Origin: Nocardioides alkalitolerans | GTDB taxonomy: Bacteria; Actinomycetota; Actinomycetes; Propionibacteriales; Nocardioidaceae | NCBI GenBank assembly: GCA_038184435.1 | Contig: CP116227.1 | Location: 2,509,501 to 2,573,500, forward strand | DNA: 64,000 bases | Reading direction: 5' to 3' | Part shown: positions 8,259 to 15,737 of the stretch, in pieces | How the letters are laid out: each line of letters starts with the position of its first letter | Numbering within the stretch: the stretch's first letter is position 1 | Notes under the pieces: model-generated | The model's database searches: none | Seen by the model: only the letters and a program-made list of their open reading frames with translations | Told to the model about the DNA's origin: nothing | Translations under genes and position numbers: made by a program

Positions 8259-9140
8259 GTGCACGGGGACGGGCGGGGAGAGAGCAGGCGGGAACGGCGG
8301 GAGCGCCGACGCCGCGAGGCGGAGATGCTGCGGCGTCTCGAGGAGCTCGACCGCGTCGACGCCGCGCTCGGCCTGGGCGCGATGCCCTACGGCGTGCCCG
8401 CCGGCTCGCGCCGGCCGCCGCCGCGCCGCCGCTGGGTGACCGTGCTGATGGGGTCGACGGTCCTGGTCCTGCTCATGGGCGTCGTCGTCGCGCTCGCGCC
8501 CCAGGCCGCGCCGCTGCGCGACCTGCTGGGGATCCAGCGGTACGGCGAGCGACCCACGTACGCCGCGGGCGAGGGCACCTACGCGTTCCTCGCGACGCAG
8601 CCCGGCAGCGACCAGCCGGTCGGCTACGACCCGTGCGACACCGTCGAGGTGCTCGTCAACCCCGACGGCGCCCCGCGCGACCACCGCGAGCTCGTCGACA
8701 CGGCGTTCGCCCACGTCGGCGCCGCGACCGGGCTCGACCTGCGGGTCGTCGGCGAGACGGACGACCGTGACACCGACCGCCTCGACGACGCCGGTCTGCC
8801 CGAGCCGGTGCTCGTGCTGTGGGCAGACGAGGACGAGCAGCCCGACCTGCGCGGGGACGTCGCCGGGTACGCCGGCAGCGTGGCGCTCGGCGGCGCGCGG
8901 CTGTCCTACGTGACGGGCGTCGTCGTGCTCGACGTGGAGGCCTTCGCGCAGATGGCCGCCGAACCGGGCGGAGCGGCGTACCGGCAGGCGGTCGTGGACC
9001 ACGAGGTGGGCCACCTCGTCGGGCTCGACCACGTCGACGACCCCGGGGAGCTGATGTACCCCGAGACCGGCGCGATGACCGAGTTCGGCCCCGGCGACCT
9101 CGAGGGGCTCGGCCGTCTCGGTGCCGTTCCCTGCGGTTGA
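8259..9140 (+). CDS. Membrane-tethered metzincin (matrixin-like) zinc protease
   Basis: A 293-residue protein with an Arg/Glu-rich cytoplasmic N-terminus (about 1-57), one transmembrane helix (about 59-80) and an external catalytic domain. The zinc signature HEVGHLVGLDH at 248-258 is a full HExxHxxGxxH, and ELMYP at 264-268 provides the Met-turn that defines metzincins. The topology predicts a type II protein with the protease facing the cell wall. No inhibitory cysteine switch was seen, though a Cys at about 126 (DPCD) could act. GTG 8259 is the first start in frame. Substrate unknown. Confidence 0.8.
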   Translation: MHGDGRGESRRERRERRRREAEMLRRLEELDRVDAALGLGAMPYGVPAGSRRPPPRRRWVTVLMGSTVLVLLMGVVVALAPQAAPLRDLLGIQRYGERPTYAAGEGTYAFLATQPGSDQPVGYDPCDTVEVLVNPDGAPRDHRELVDTAFAHVGAATGLDLRVVGETDDRDTDRLDDAGLPEPVLVLWADEDEQPDLRGDVAGYAGSVALGGARLSYVTGVVVLDVEAFAQMAAEPGGAAYRQAVVDHEVGHLVGLDHVDDPGELMYPETGAMTEFGPGDLEGLGRLGAVPCG

Positions 9141-9146
9141 GGGAGG

Positions 9147-9152
9147 TACCCT
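9147..9152 (+). promoter_or_regulatory. Putative -10 element (TACCCT) for the ABC-2 exporter leader
   Basis: TACCCT lies 5 nt before ATG 9158, which opens a 28-codon ORF leading into the exporter permease. It is placed as for a leaderless transcript. A convincing -35 box at the right distance was not found. Confidence 0.4.
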
Positions 9153-9157
9153 GCCCG

Positions 9158-9244
9158 ATGCTGTCCGCACCACCCGGCCCCCGGCCGCCCCGATCCCCGA
9201 GGAGCACCTGCATGACCCGCCGCCTCCGCGAGGTCCCCGCGTGA
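9158..9244 (+). CDS. Possible leader peptide ORF (28 aa) overlapping the permease start
   Basis: A short Pro/Arg/Ser-rich ORF whose TGA stop (9242-9244) overlaps the GTG start of the permease at 9241, the arrangement expected for translational coupling. An internal ATG at 9212 has GAGGAG at a good distance and would give a 10-residue version. No homology is claimed. It may be a translated upstream ORF that regulates the exporter, or chance in GC-rich DNA. Confidence 0.3.
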   Translation: MLSAPPGPRPPRSPRSTCMTRRLREVPA

Positions 9245-10143
9245 CGTCCGCGGAGCCCGTCGCCGACGCACAGGGCCGTCTGCCCGACGAGGTCGGTCTC
9301 TCGCTCAAGGAGATCGCCGAGCGCAACGGGCTGCGCCAGGTCGGTGGACGACCGCGCCTGGCCACCTATCTCTCCGGGCTCTGGGGCCGGCGCCACTTCG
9401 CGTGGATGCTCGCCAAGTCGCAGGCCTACAGCCAGAACCAGGGCAGCTACCTCGGCCAGGCGTGGAACATCCTCAACCCGCTCATCAACGCGGCGGTCTA
9501 CCTCACGATCTTCGGCTACGTCCTCAAGACCGACCGGGGCATCGAGAACTACATCGCCTACCTGCTGATCGGCATCTTCTTCTTCCAGTTCGTCACCCGC
9601 GCCATCACGCTCGGCTCGAAGGCGGTCGTCGGCAACACCGGGCTGGTGAACTCGTTGCAGTTCCCGCGGGCGCTGCTGCCCATCTCGACGGTCCTCACCG
9701 AGCTGCTGACGTTCCTGCCCGCCACCGTGGTGCTGCTCGTGCTGGTGCCGCTGTCGGGCGAGCCGTTCACGTGGTGGTGGCTGGCGCTGCCCGGCGCGAT
9801 CGCGCTCATGCACGTCTGGGGCACCGGCATGGCGTTCCTGCTGGCCCGGCTCGTGGTCGAGGTGCGGGACGTCGCCAACCTGATCCCGTTCATCATGCGG
9901 GCCCTCATGTACTTCTCCGGCGTCTTCTTCTCGATCACCACCTACGCCGGCTCGGGCCTGCTCGGCACCCTGCTGGCCTACCAGCCGGTGGCCGTCTACC
10001 TGCAGCTGGCCCGCACGTGCCTCATGGTGGAGGCCGAGCCGTCGGCGACGCTGTGGCTGGCCGCGCTCGGCTGGGCGGTCGGCACCCTGGTGGTCGGCTT
10101 CCTCTTCTTCTGGCGGGCGGAGGCGAAGTACGGCCGTGGCTGA
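9241..10143 (+). CDS. ABC-2 type polysaccharide/teichoic acid exporter permease (TagG/Wzm-like)
   Basis: A 300-residue inner-membrane protein with an amphipathic N-terminal stretch and about six hydrophobic helices. The block YLGQAWNILNPLINAAVY, then short loops and a charged C-terminal tail, match ABC-2 permeases that export lipid-linked polysaccharides or teichoic acids. The next gene overlaps it by 8 bp and encodes a matching Wzt/TagH-type ATPase, so the two form one exporter. GTG 9241 gives the conserved cytoplasmic N-terminus; the frame upstream belongs to the preceding region and lacks conservation. Cargo is unknown, but a glycosyltransferase lies 1.3 kb away. Confidence 0.85.
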   Translation: MTSAEPVADAQGRLPDEVGLSLKEIAERNGLRQVGGRPRLATYLSGLWGRRHFAWMLAKSQAYSQNQGSYLGQAWNILNPLINAAVYLTIFGYVLKTDRGIENYIAYLLIGIFFFQFVTRAITLGSKAVVGNTGLVNSLQFPRALLPISTVLTELLTFLPATVVLLVLVPLSGEPFTWWWLALPGAIALMHVWGTGMAFLLARLVVEVRDVANLIPFIMRALMYFSGVFFSITTYAGSGLLGTLLAYQPVAVYLQLARTCLMVEAEPSATLWLAALGWAVGTLVVGFLFFWRAEAKYGRG

Positions 10144-10963
10144 GCAGACCCCTCCCCCCGAGGCCGCCCCGGCGGCGCCCACGACCCCCGACAAGGGGCG
10201 TCCGGTGCTCGTCGTCGACGACGTGCACCTCAAGTACAAGACGTTCGGCGGCAAGCGCCGTACCGGTTCGTCGCGGTTGCCCGGCTGGGCCCGCGGCTTC
10301 TCGCAGGGCGTCGGCGCGGTCGACGTCGTGCACGCCGTCAAGGGCGTCTCGTTCGTGGCCCACCACGGCGAGTCGATCGGCCTCATCGGCCACAACGGCT
10401 CGGGCAAGTCGACGCTGCTGCGCGCCGTCGCGGGCGCGATGCCCGTCACGAGCGGGGCGATCTACACCGACGGGGTCGCCTCCCTGCTCGGCGTCTCCGG
10501 CGCGCTCATCAAGAACCTGTCCGGCGAGCGCAACATCATCCTCGGCTGCCTCGCCCTCGGGCTGAAGCCGGACGAGGTGGCGGCGCACTACGAGGAGGTC
10601 GTCGAGTTCGCCGACATCGGCGAGTTCGTGCGCCTGCCCATGGAGGCCTACTCCTCCGGCATGGGCGCGCGGCTCCGGTTCGCCATCTCGACCGCCGCCT
10701 CCCCCGACATCCTCATGATCGACGAGGCCCTCGCCACCGGCGACGCGTCGTTCAAGGCGCGCTCGCAGCGCCGCATCGACGAGATCCGCGAGCGCGCCGG
10801 CACCGTGCTGCTCGTCAGCCACTCCATGGGCACCATCAAGGAGACGTGCGACCGCGTGCTGTGGCTCGACTCGGGCGTGCTGCGCGCGGACGGCAAGCCC
10901 GACGAGGTCATCGAGGCCTACATGGAGACCCAGCGCGCCAAGGTCGAGGCGTCGAAGAAGTAG
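10136..10963 (+). CDS. ABC transporter ATP-binding protein for polysaccharide export (TagH/Wzt-like)
   Basis: A 275-residue ATPase with Walker A GHNGSGKST, signature YSSGMGARLRF and Walker B ILMIDEALATGD, the last typical of the O-antigen/teichoic acid export subfamily. The insert KTFGGKRRTGSSR before the nucleotide fold is also seen in this group. It ends without the extra carbohydrate-binding C-terminal domain found in some Wzt proteins, so it probably does not select chain ends. Overlap with the permease implies co-translation. About 490 bp of noncoding palindromic DNA follow. Confidence 0.9.
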   Translation: MAEQTPPPEAAPAAPTTPDKGRPVLVVDDVHLKYKTFGGKRRTGSSRLPGWARGFSQGVGAVDVVHAVKGVSFVAHHGESIGLIGHNGSGKSTLLRAVAGAMPVTSGAIYTDGVASLLGVSGALIKNLSGERNIILGCLALGLKPDEVAAHYEEVVEFADIGEFVRLPMEAYSSGMGARLRFAISTAASPDILMIDEALATGDASFKARSQRRIDEIRERAGTVLLVSHSMGTIKETCDRVLWLDSGVLRADGKPDEVIEAYMETQRAKVEASKK

Positions 10964-11001
10964 GGCTGTCCGGGGCTGTGCCGGGGCTGTGCCGGGGCGC
11001 T

Positions 11002-11058
11002 GAAGTGTGCGGCTGGGACAGACCCGCCACCGTCCCACCTGCACCAGACGCACAGTCC
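11002..11058. repeat. 57-bp dispersed imperfect palindrome, copy A
   Basis: Begins GAAGTGTGCGGCTGGGAC and ends CACCAGACGCACAGTCC. It has the same length and left arm as copies at 11189, 37803 and 47384. Here the right arm has diverged, so the stem is weaker than in copy D. Confidence 0.75.
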
Positions 11059-11083
11059 TGGCCCCGACCAGCTCAGCCCCGCC

Positions 11084-11131
11084 GGACGTCATGCGCAGCG
11101 GCCGCCCCCGGCACCGGACCGCATGACGTCC
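11084..11131. repeat. 12-bp perfect inverted repeat, 24-bp spacer (unit 1)
   Basis: GGACGTCATGCG at 11084-11095 pairs exactly with CGCATGACGTCC at 11120-11131. The same structure recurs at 11271-11318. It could fold as a hairpin in RNA or serve as a protein site. Confidence 0.8.
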
Positions 11132-11188
11132 CTAGCCTGGCGGGACGCGCCACCCGACCGACCCGACGCGGACCCCGGCCGGGGTCCG

Positions 11189-11245
11189 GAAATGTGCGGC
11201 TGGGACAGGCCCGCCACCGTCCCAGCTGCACCAGACGCACAGTCC
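11189..11245. repeat. 57-bp dispersed imperfect palindrome, copy B
   Basis: Begins GAAATGTGCGGCTGGGAC and ends CACCAGACGCACAGTCC. It differs from copy A at only a few positions. An inner 8-bp pair, GCTGGGAC with GTCCCAGC, adds a second stem in this copy. Confidence 0.75.
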
Positions 11246-11270
11246 TGGCCCCGACCAGCTCAGCCCCGCC

Positions 11271-11318
11271 GGACGTCATGCGCAGCGGCCGCCCCCGGCA
11301 CCGAACCGCATGACGTCC
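11271..11318. repeat. 12-bp perfect inverted repeat, 24-bp spacer (unit 2)
   Basis: Same arms as 11084-11131, displaced by exactly 187 bp. One base of the spacer differs (GGAC to GAAC). Confidence 0.8.
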
Positions 11319-11363
11319 CACGAAGGCCGGGACTCGCGCACCCGGACCCCTGCACCGAACCGA

Positions 11364-11397
11364 CCGCTTTGACCATCAACGTTGATGGTCAAAGCGG
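11364..11397. repeat. 34-bp perfect palindrome, unusually AT-rich
   Basis: The half-site CCGCTTTGACCATCAAC is followed directly by its exact reverse complement, with no spacer. It is clearly richer in A and T than the DNA around it. It lies between convergent genes, so a bidirectional terminator, a protein-binding site or a cruciform are all possible. Confidence 0.9.
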
Positions 11398-11400
11398 CGT

Positions 11401-11422
11401 GTTCCCCGGCTGACCGGGGAAC
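11401..11422. terminator. Candidate hairpin terminator between convergent genes
   Basis: GTTCCCCGG, loop CTGA, then CCGGGGAAC: a perfect 9-bp stem with a 4-nt loop. No U-tract follows, as is common in actinobacteria. It serves either the exporter ATPase transcript or, read the other way, the glycosyltransferase. A 19-bp sequence starting in the loop is repeated exactly at 11409-11427 and 11428-11446. Confidence 0.55.
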
Positions 11423-11456
11423 CGACCGCTGACCGGGGAACCGACCGCCCGGACGA

Positions 11457-12497
11457 TCAGGCCCGCTCGCTCCGCTCGACGTTGCGCAGGAACCCGGCAC
11501 CCCACGACAGGTGCATCGTCATGATCACGGCAGGCAGCCACGCCCGGGCCCGCGGCGGCAGGTCGCGGCCCTCGGGCAGCGACGCGGCGGTGATGGCCGC
11601 GGCGTACCCCACCGGCGCCGACCAGCCGAGCTGCAGCACCCGGGAGCCCGTGACCGCGCCCAGGACGCCCGCGGCGGTGCCGAGCGCGACGGCGGCGGTG
11701 ACGACCGGCGGGGCGAGGTAGCGCACGGACGCGGTCTCCGGGTAGTGCTCGACCACCCGGCGACGCCACCGACCCGAGCCGTGGAACTGCTTCGCGAGGG
11801 CCCGCACGGTGCGGCGCGGGCGGTAGGTGACGGCGATCGAGGGGTCGAACCAGATCTCCTCCCCGGCCGCCCGGATGCGGTGGTTGAGCTCCCAGTCCTG
11901 GGCGCGGCGGTAGCGCTCGTCGTACCCGCCCAGCCGCTCCAGCACCGACCGGCGGAAGGCGCCGAGGTAGACCGTCTCCGCCGGCCCGGCCTCCCCGCCC
12001 ACGTGGAAGCGCGAGCCGCCGATGCCGAGCCGCGAGCTCATCGCCACGGCGACGGCCCGACCGAAGTCGTCCTCGCCGACGACGTGCATGCGCCCGCCGA
12101 CGTTGGCCGCGCCCGTCGACTCGAGCAGCTCGACGACCCGGCGCACGTAGCCGTCGGGCAGGAAGCCGTGGGCGTCCACCCGCACCACGTAGGGCTGCGT
12201 CGTCGCGGCGAGCGCGGCGTTGAGGGCCTGGGGGGTGCGCCCCGTGGGGTTCGGTACGACGCGCACCCGCGCCTCCCGGGCCGCGATGTCCGCGGCGATG
12301 GCCTCGGTGGCGTCGGAGGAGGGTCCGACGGCGAGGACGACCTCGAAGGGGCCGTCGTAGTCCTGGGCGAGCACCCGGTCCACCGAGTCCGCGAGGTAGG
12401 GCTCCTCGTCGAGCACCGGCATCACGACCGAGACTCCGGGGAGGGTCACGGGCCGAGCGGTCTCGGGCGAGGTCGCGGGTGAGGTCTCGGGATGCAC
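11457..12497 (-). CDS. Family 2 glycosyltransferase (membrane-associated)
   Basis: A 346-residue protein with a GT-A fold: SVVMPVLDEE at the start of the catalytic domain, a nucleotide-sugar acidic motif seen as RVDAHG, and a later AQDWELNHR matching the GT2 ED/QDWE acceptor-base region. The last 100 residues hold two or three hydrophobic helices. It resembles glycosyltransferases of exopolysaccharide or cell-wall glycan synthesis and probably works with the ABC-2 exporter across the palindromic gap. Start GTG 12497 gives a short Pro/Thr-rich lead; an internal GTG at VTLPGVSVV is possible. Confidence 0.85.
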   Translation of the reverse strand: MHPETSPATSPETARPVTLPGVSVVMPVLDEEPYLADSVDRVLAQDYDGPFEVVLAVGPSSDATEAIAADIAAREARVRVVPNPTGRTPQALNAALAATTQPYVVRVDAHGFLPDGYVRRVVELLESTGAANVGGRMHVVGEDDFGRAVAVAMSSRLGIGGSRFHVGGEAGPAETVYLGAFRRSVLERLGGYDERYRRAQDWELNHRIRAAGEEIWFDPSIAVTYRPRRTVRALAKQFHGSGRWRRRVVEHYPETASVRYLAPPVVTAAVALGTAAGVLGAVTGSRVLQLGWSAPVGYAAAITAASLPEGRDLPPRARAWLPAVIMTMHLSWGAGFLRNVERSERA

Positions 12498-12520
12498 CGG
12501 CGGAATGTTACCGATCGCTC

Positions 12521-12526
12521 TACCGT
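12521..12526 (+). promoter_or_regulatory. Putative -10 element (TACCGT) of a leaderless promoter
   Basis: TACCGT sits 6 nt before the ATG at 12533. The 35-bp space to the divergent glycosyltransferase leaves little room for a longer leader. Confidence 0.45.
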
Positions 12527-12532
12527 GCTCCC

Positions 12533-13768
12533 ATGTCCCTCCGCCGCAGCACGGCGGCCGGCGTCGGATCCCTCCTCCTGCTCCTCTGCGCCGCCGCACC
12601 CTCGCCTGCCACCACGGATCACCCGATCGCGTGGAGCACCGGCGCCGTCACCGACGACGGCTCCTCCGACACCGAGGACCCCTCGGTCGTCCCGGTCCCG
12701 CCCGCCGCCCGCCGCGGCGAGCAGGCGCGCACCGCCGCCACCCACCCGCTCCGCACCGGCGACACGGTGCGGCTCGCCACGGGCGTCTACCTCAAGACGT
12801 TCAGCGAGGTCGACGAGCGCGGCGGGTACGTCGGCAAGCTCGTCGCCATCGACCTCGGGGGGTCCACCAAGGTGCGCCCCGACCACGCCTGGAGCGGCCA
12901 GGTGTCGACGCGCGCCACCCTGGACCGCCTCGTGGGCCCGAACGCCGTGGCCGCGATCAACGGGGACTTCTTCGACATCGACACGACGGGCGCTCCCCGC
13001 GGGTTCGGCATCAGCCGCGGCGCCGGGGTGCTCAACGGCCGCGAGAGCGGCTGGAACTACGCCGTCTGGATGACCCGCGGCGGCAGCGTCGGGCTCGGCC
13101 AGCTCGACCTCCAGGCCAGCCTGGCGGAGTTCCCGGGCCTCACCGTCAGCGCCTGGAACTCGGGCGCCGTGGCGGTCGACTCGGTGGGGGTCTACTCGTC
13201 GGCCTGGGGCACCTCGGTCGACGCCCGCCCCGTGACCGCGGGCGCGACCGACGTGCGCACCGTCGTCGTCCGCGACGGCCGCGTGGTGCTCAACTCGTCC
13301 GCGCCGGTGCGCACGGTGCCGCGAGGCGGCTACGTGCTCGTGGCCCGCGGCGCGGCGGCGGCCCAGGCCGCGCAGATGCCCTACGGCACGGTCGTCACGC
13401 CCCGGGTCGCCGTGCCGGGCAACGTGGCGTTCGCGGTCGGGGCCAGCGGCCCCCTCGTGCGCAACGGTCAGGTCGCGAACCGCAGCGACTCCACGCTCGC
13501 GCCGCGCACCGTCGTCGCCTACGACCGCGACACCCACCGGCTGCTGCTGTTCGTCGTCGACGGTCGCTCCGAGCGCAGCCGCGGCATCACCCACCTCGAG
13601 GCGGCCGAGATCGCGCTGTGGCTGGGCGCGGACGAGGCCCTCAACCTCGACGGCGGCGGGTCGTCCACCATGCTGGCCCGGGTCGGCGGCCGGATGGTGA
13701 CGGTCAACCAGCCCTCCGACGGGAGCAAGCGCCCGGTGCCCAACGGGATCCAGGTGGGCTACCCCTGA
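12533..13768 (+). CDS. Secreted phosphodiester glycosidase family protein (NAGPA domain)
   Basis: A 411-residue protein with a signal peptide (basic MSLRRS, then a Leu/Ala-rich core to about residue 28) and a Pro/Ala-rich linker. The catalytic domain shows AAINGDFFD, GISRGAGVLNG and LNLDGGGSSTML, the hallmark blocks of the NAGPA/DUF2233 fold. These proteins hydrolyse phosphodiester-linked sugars in mammals; bacterial members are exported and thought to act on cell-wall glycans or exopolysaccharide. It is divergent from a glycosyltransferase, which supports an envelope role. The C-terminus PNGIQVGYP is the family's usual end. Confidence 0.9.
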   Translation: MSLRRSTAAGVGSLLLLLCAAAPSPATTDHPIAWSTGAVTDDGSSDTEDPSVVPVPPAARRGEQARTAATHPLRTGDTVRLATGVYLKTFSEVDERGGYVGKLVAIDLGGSTKVRPDHAWSGQVSTRATLDRLVGPNAVAAINGDFFDIDTTGAPRGFGISRGAGVLNGRESGWNYAVWMTRGGSVGLGQLDLQASLAEFPGLTVSAWNSGAVAVDSVGVYSSAWGTSVDARPVTAGATDVRTVVVRDGRVVLNSSAPVRTVPRGGYVLVARGAAAAQAAQMPYGTVVTPRVAVPGNVAFAVGASGPLVRNGQVANRSDSTLAPRTVVAYDRDTHRLLLFVVDGRSERSRGITHLEAAEIALWLGADEALNLDGGGSSTMLARVGGRMVTVNQPSDGSKRPVPNGIQVGYP

Positions 13769-13795
13769 CGGATGCCTGCGGAGTGTCGGCGGGGC

Positions 13796-14416
13796 TCAGA
13801 TCCAGCCCATCCGACGCGCGGTCGCGCAGGCGTCGTGGCGGTTGGCCGCGCCGAGCTTCGTGACGGCGCTCGAGAGGTAGTTCCGCACCGTGCCCGGCGA
13901 CAGCGACGCCCGCCGCGCGATCTCCTCCACCGGGGCGCCGTCGGCCGCGAGCTCGAGCACGTCGGCCTCCCGGGGCGTCAGCGGGCTGTCGCCGGCGCTG
14001 ATGGCCTCCGCCGCCAGCTCGGGGTCGACGTGACGGCCGCCGTCGTGGACGGTGCGCACCACCCCGGCGAGGGTCGCCGCCGAGGTCGTCTTGGGCAGGA
14101 ACCCGCGTACGCCGGCGGCGAGCGCCCGCTTGAGGTGTCCGGGCCGCCCGTGGCTCGTGACGATGACCGCGACGCACCCGGGGGCTGCGTCGGCGAGACC
14201 CTCGGCGACCTCGATGCCGTCGGGGCCGCGGCCGTCACGCCCCGGCATCTGCAGGTCGAGGACCGCCACGTCGGGGCTGGTCTTGCGGGCCATCGCCAGC
14301 GCCTCCTCGCCGCTGGCCGCCTGCGCGACCACCTCGAGGTCGTCCTCCAGCGCGAGCATCTGGGCGAGCGCCTCCCGGATGAGGTTCTCGTCGTCGGCCA
14401 GCAGCACCCGGATCAT
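13796..14416 (-). CDS. NarL/LuxR-type response regulator
   Basis: A 206-residue regulator. The receiver domain (1-125) has the acidic pair DDEN, the phospho-acceptor Asp in VAVLDLQMPG and the Lys in FLPKTT. The C-terminal HTH (about 145-206) reads LTPREADVLELAADGAPVEEIA, a LuxR-type DNA-binding domain. It overlaps the kinase gene by 4 bp (ATGA) and is the last gene of a four-gene minus-strand operon with an ABC exporter. The arrangement matches bacterial systems that sense envelope stress or antibiotics and induce their own exporter. Confidence 0.92.
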   Translation of the reverse strand: MIRVLLADDENLIREALAQMLALEDDLEVVAQAASGEEALAMARKTSPDVAVLDLQMPGRDGRGPDGIEVAEGLADAAPGCVAVIVTSHGRPGHLKRALAAGVRGFLPKTTSAATLAGVVRTVHDGGRHVDPELAAEAISAGDSPLTPREADVLELAADGAPVEEIARRASLSPGTVRNYLSSAVTKLGAANRHDACATARRMGWI

Positions 14417-15615
14417 GCGGGTCCCTCCCCTCGTCCGGCCGCGGTGTCGGCCGGGAAGTCGACGCGGAGCACGAACTCGTCGTCGTGCCGCGCGGTGGCG
14501 AGCGTCGCGCCCGCGGGGGCGAGCCGCTCCCCGAGGCCGACGAGACCCGTGCCCCCGTGGCCGGGGCCGGCCGGCCGGGCGCCGTCGTTGCGCACCACGA
14601 GCGAGCCCGCACCGCCAGCACCGCCGGGGCTGCCGGCGTCCCGCTCCCAGCGCACGGCCACCTGGGTCGGGGTGGCGTGGCGGAGCACGTTGGTGACGGC
14701 CTCGCGCACGACCCACCCGACGGGCTCGCGCCACCGGGGTGGCAGGTCGTCGAGGTCCTCGCGCCACTCGATGCCGGCGGACCGCACCAGCGACCGCGCG
14801 CCCTCCAGCTCGGTGGTGAGGTCGACCGGACGGTAGCCGCGGGCCAGGGCGCGCGCCTCGCGCAGCGCCTCGTGGGCGGCCGACCGCACCTCGAGCATCG
14901 TGGCGGCGGCACGCTCGTCACCGCGCTCCGCGAGCCGGGAGGCGAGCTCGGCCTGCACCGCGATGGTCGACAGGTGCCGACCCAGCACGTCGTGCACGTC
15001 GCGGGAGAAGCGGAGCCGCTCCTCCGCGATGGCCAGCCGGCCCTGCGCGCGCCGGGCCTGGTCGAGCTCCCGCACCACGGCGAGCAGCCAGAGCGACGAG
15101 CGCAGCGTGAAGACGAAGAACGCGTAGACCCCCAGCCAGATCACCGCGGCGGGCGCCGCGCCGAACCCGAACAGCGCCACGGTGCCGCCCGCGACGAGCA
15201 CCGGGCCGATGGCGACCGCCGCACGGCCCCGCACGGCGCCGACGCCCCAGGCGACCGTGCCGGCCACCACCGTCACCACGAGGCCCCGGTCGTCCTGCGG
15301 CAGCCCGAACCCGAGACCGAGCGCGACGAGGGCGGCGACGACGTTGGTGGCGGTCGCGCGGCGTACCAGCGGGTCGTCGAGACGGGGCCGCACCTGGGCC
15401 ATCGCGACCCGGAGCCCCAGCGTCGCCGCGAGCGCGGTGACCACGACGGCCAGGGCCAGCAGCAGCGCGGTGCGCGTCGAGGCGAGCGCCTCCGGACGGA
15501 ACGCGACGACGGAGACGCCGACCCACCAGACGAGGAAGTAGAGCGAGACCCTCGTGTAGAGCTCGACGCGCTGCACGTCGGTGCGGCGGGTCCAGAACCC
15601 GTTCCACCGTGCCAT
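14413..15615 (-). CDS. DesK-type sensor histidine kinase
   Basis: A 400-residue kinase with about six N-terminal membrane helices (roughly 20-180), then HisKA_3 with the H-box RFSRDVHDVLGRHLSTI. A HATPase domain carries the N-box EAVTNVLRHA and a late GGTGLVGLGERL. It should phosphorylate the NarL-type regulator that overlaps it downstream. The ATG at 15615 is preceded by GAGGAGGAGG, an unusually strong ribosome site. The absence of a large extracellular loop suggests it senses within the membrane or through the ABC transporter encoded upstream. Confidence 0.92.
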   Translation of the reverse strand: MARWNGFWTRRTDVQRVELYTRVSLYFLVWWVGVSVVAFRPEALASTRTALLLALAVVVTALAATLGLRVAMAQVRPRLDDPLVRRATATNVVAALVALGLGFGLPQDDRGLVVTVVAGTVAWGVGAVRGRAAVAIGPVLVAGGTVALFGFGAAPAAVIWLGVYAFFVFTLRSSLWLLAVVRELDQARRAQGRLAIAEERLRFSRDVHDVLGRHLSTIAVQAELASRLAERGDERAAATMLEVRSAAHEALREARALARGYRPVDLTTELEGARSLVRSAGIEWREDLDDLPPRWREPVGWVVREAVTNVLRHATPTQVAVRWERDAGSPGGAGGAGSLVVRNDGARPAGPGHGGTGLVGLGERLAPAGATLATARHDDEFVLRVDFPADTAAGRGEGPA

Positions 15616-15737
15616 CGGCCCTCCTCCTCGTCTCGGCCGCCGTGCGTGCGACGGGGCGCCGGCGACCATCATGGCCGCCCGCGCCCCGCGGGTGTCCCGC
15701 GCGTCCCCCGCGCGTCCGGGACCGTTCGAGGAAGCAC

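Larger units (their letters stand above)
11002..11318. repeat. Two-copy tandem duplication (130-bp units, 187-bp period)
   Basis: Positions 11002-11131 and 11189-11318 are nearly identical, with only a handful of substitutions seen by eye. They are separated by 57 bp of unlike sequence. Each unit holds a 57-bp imperfect palindrome and a 12-bp perfect inverted repeat with a 24-bp spacer. Translation on either strand gives only shadow ORFs; no gene is supported between 10964 and 11456. Confidence 0.9.

Noticed and set aside
9137..9152. TTGAGG and TACCCT as a complete promoter before the ABC exporter
   Set aside because: Only 4 bp separate them, too few for a sigma70 promoter; only the -10 was kept.
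11123..11500. Short ORFs across the palindromic noncoding gap
   Set aside because: They translate the repeats on both strands, have no ribosome site and no plausible protein character.
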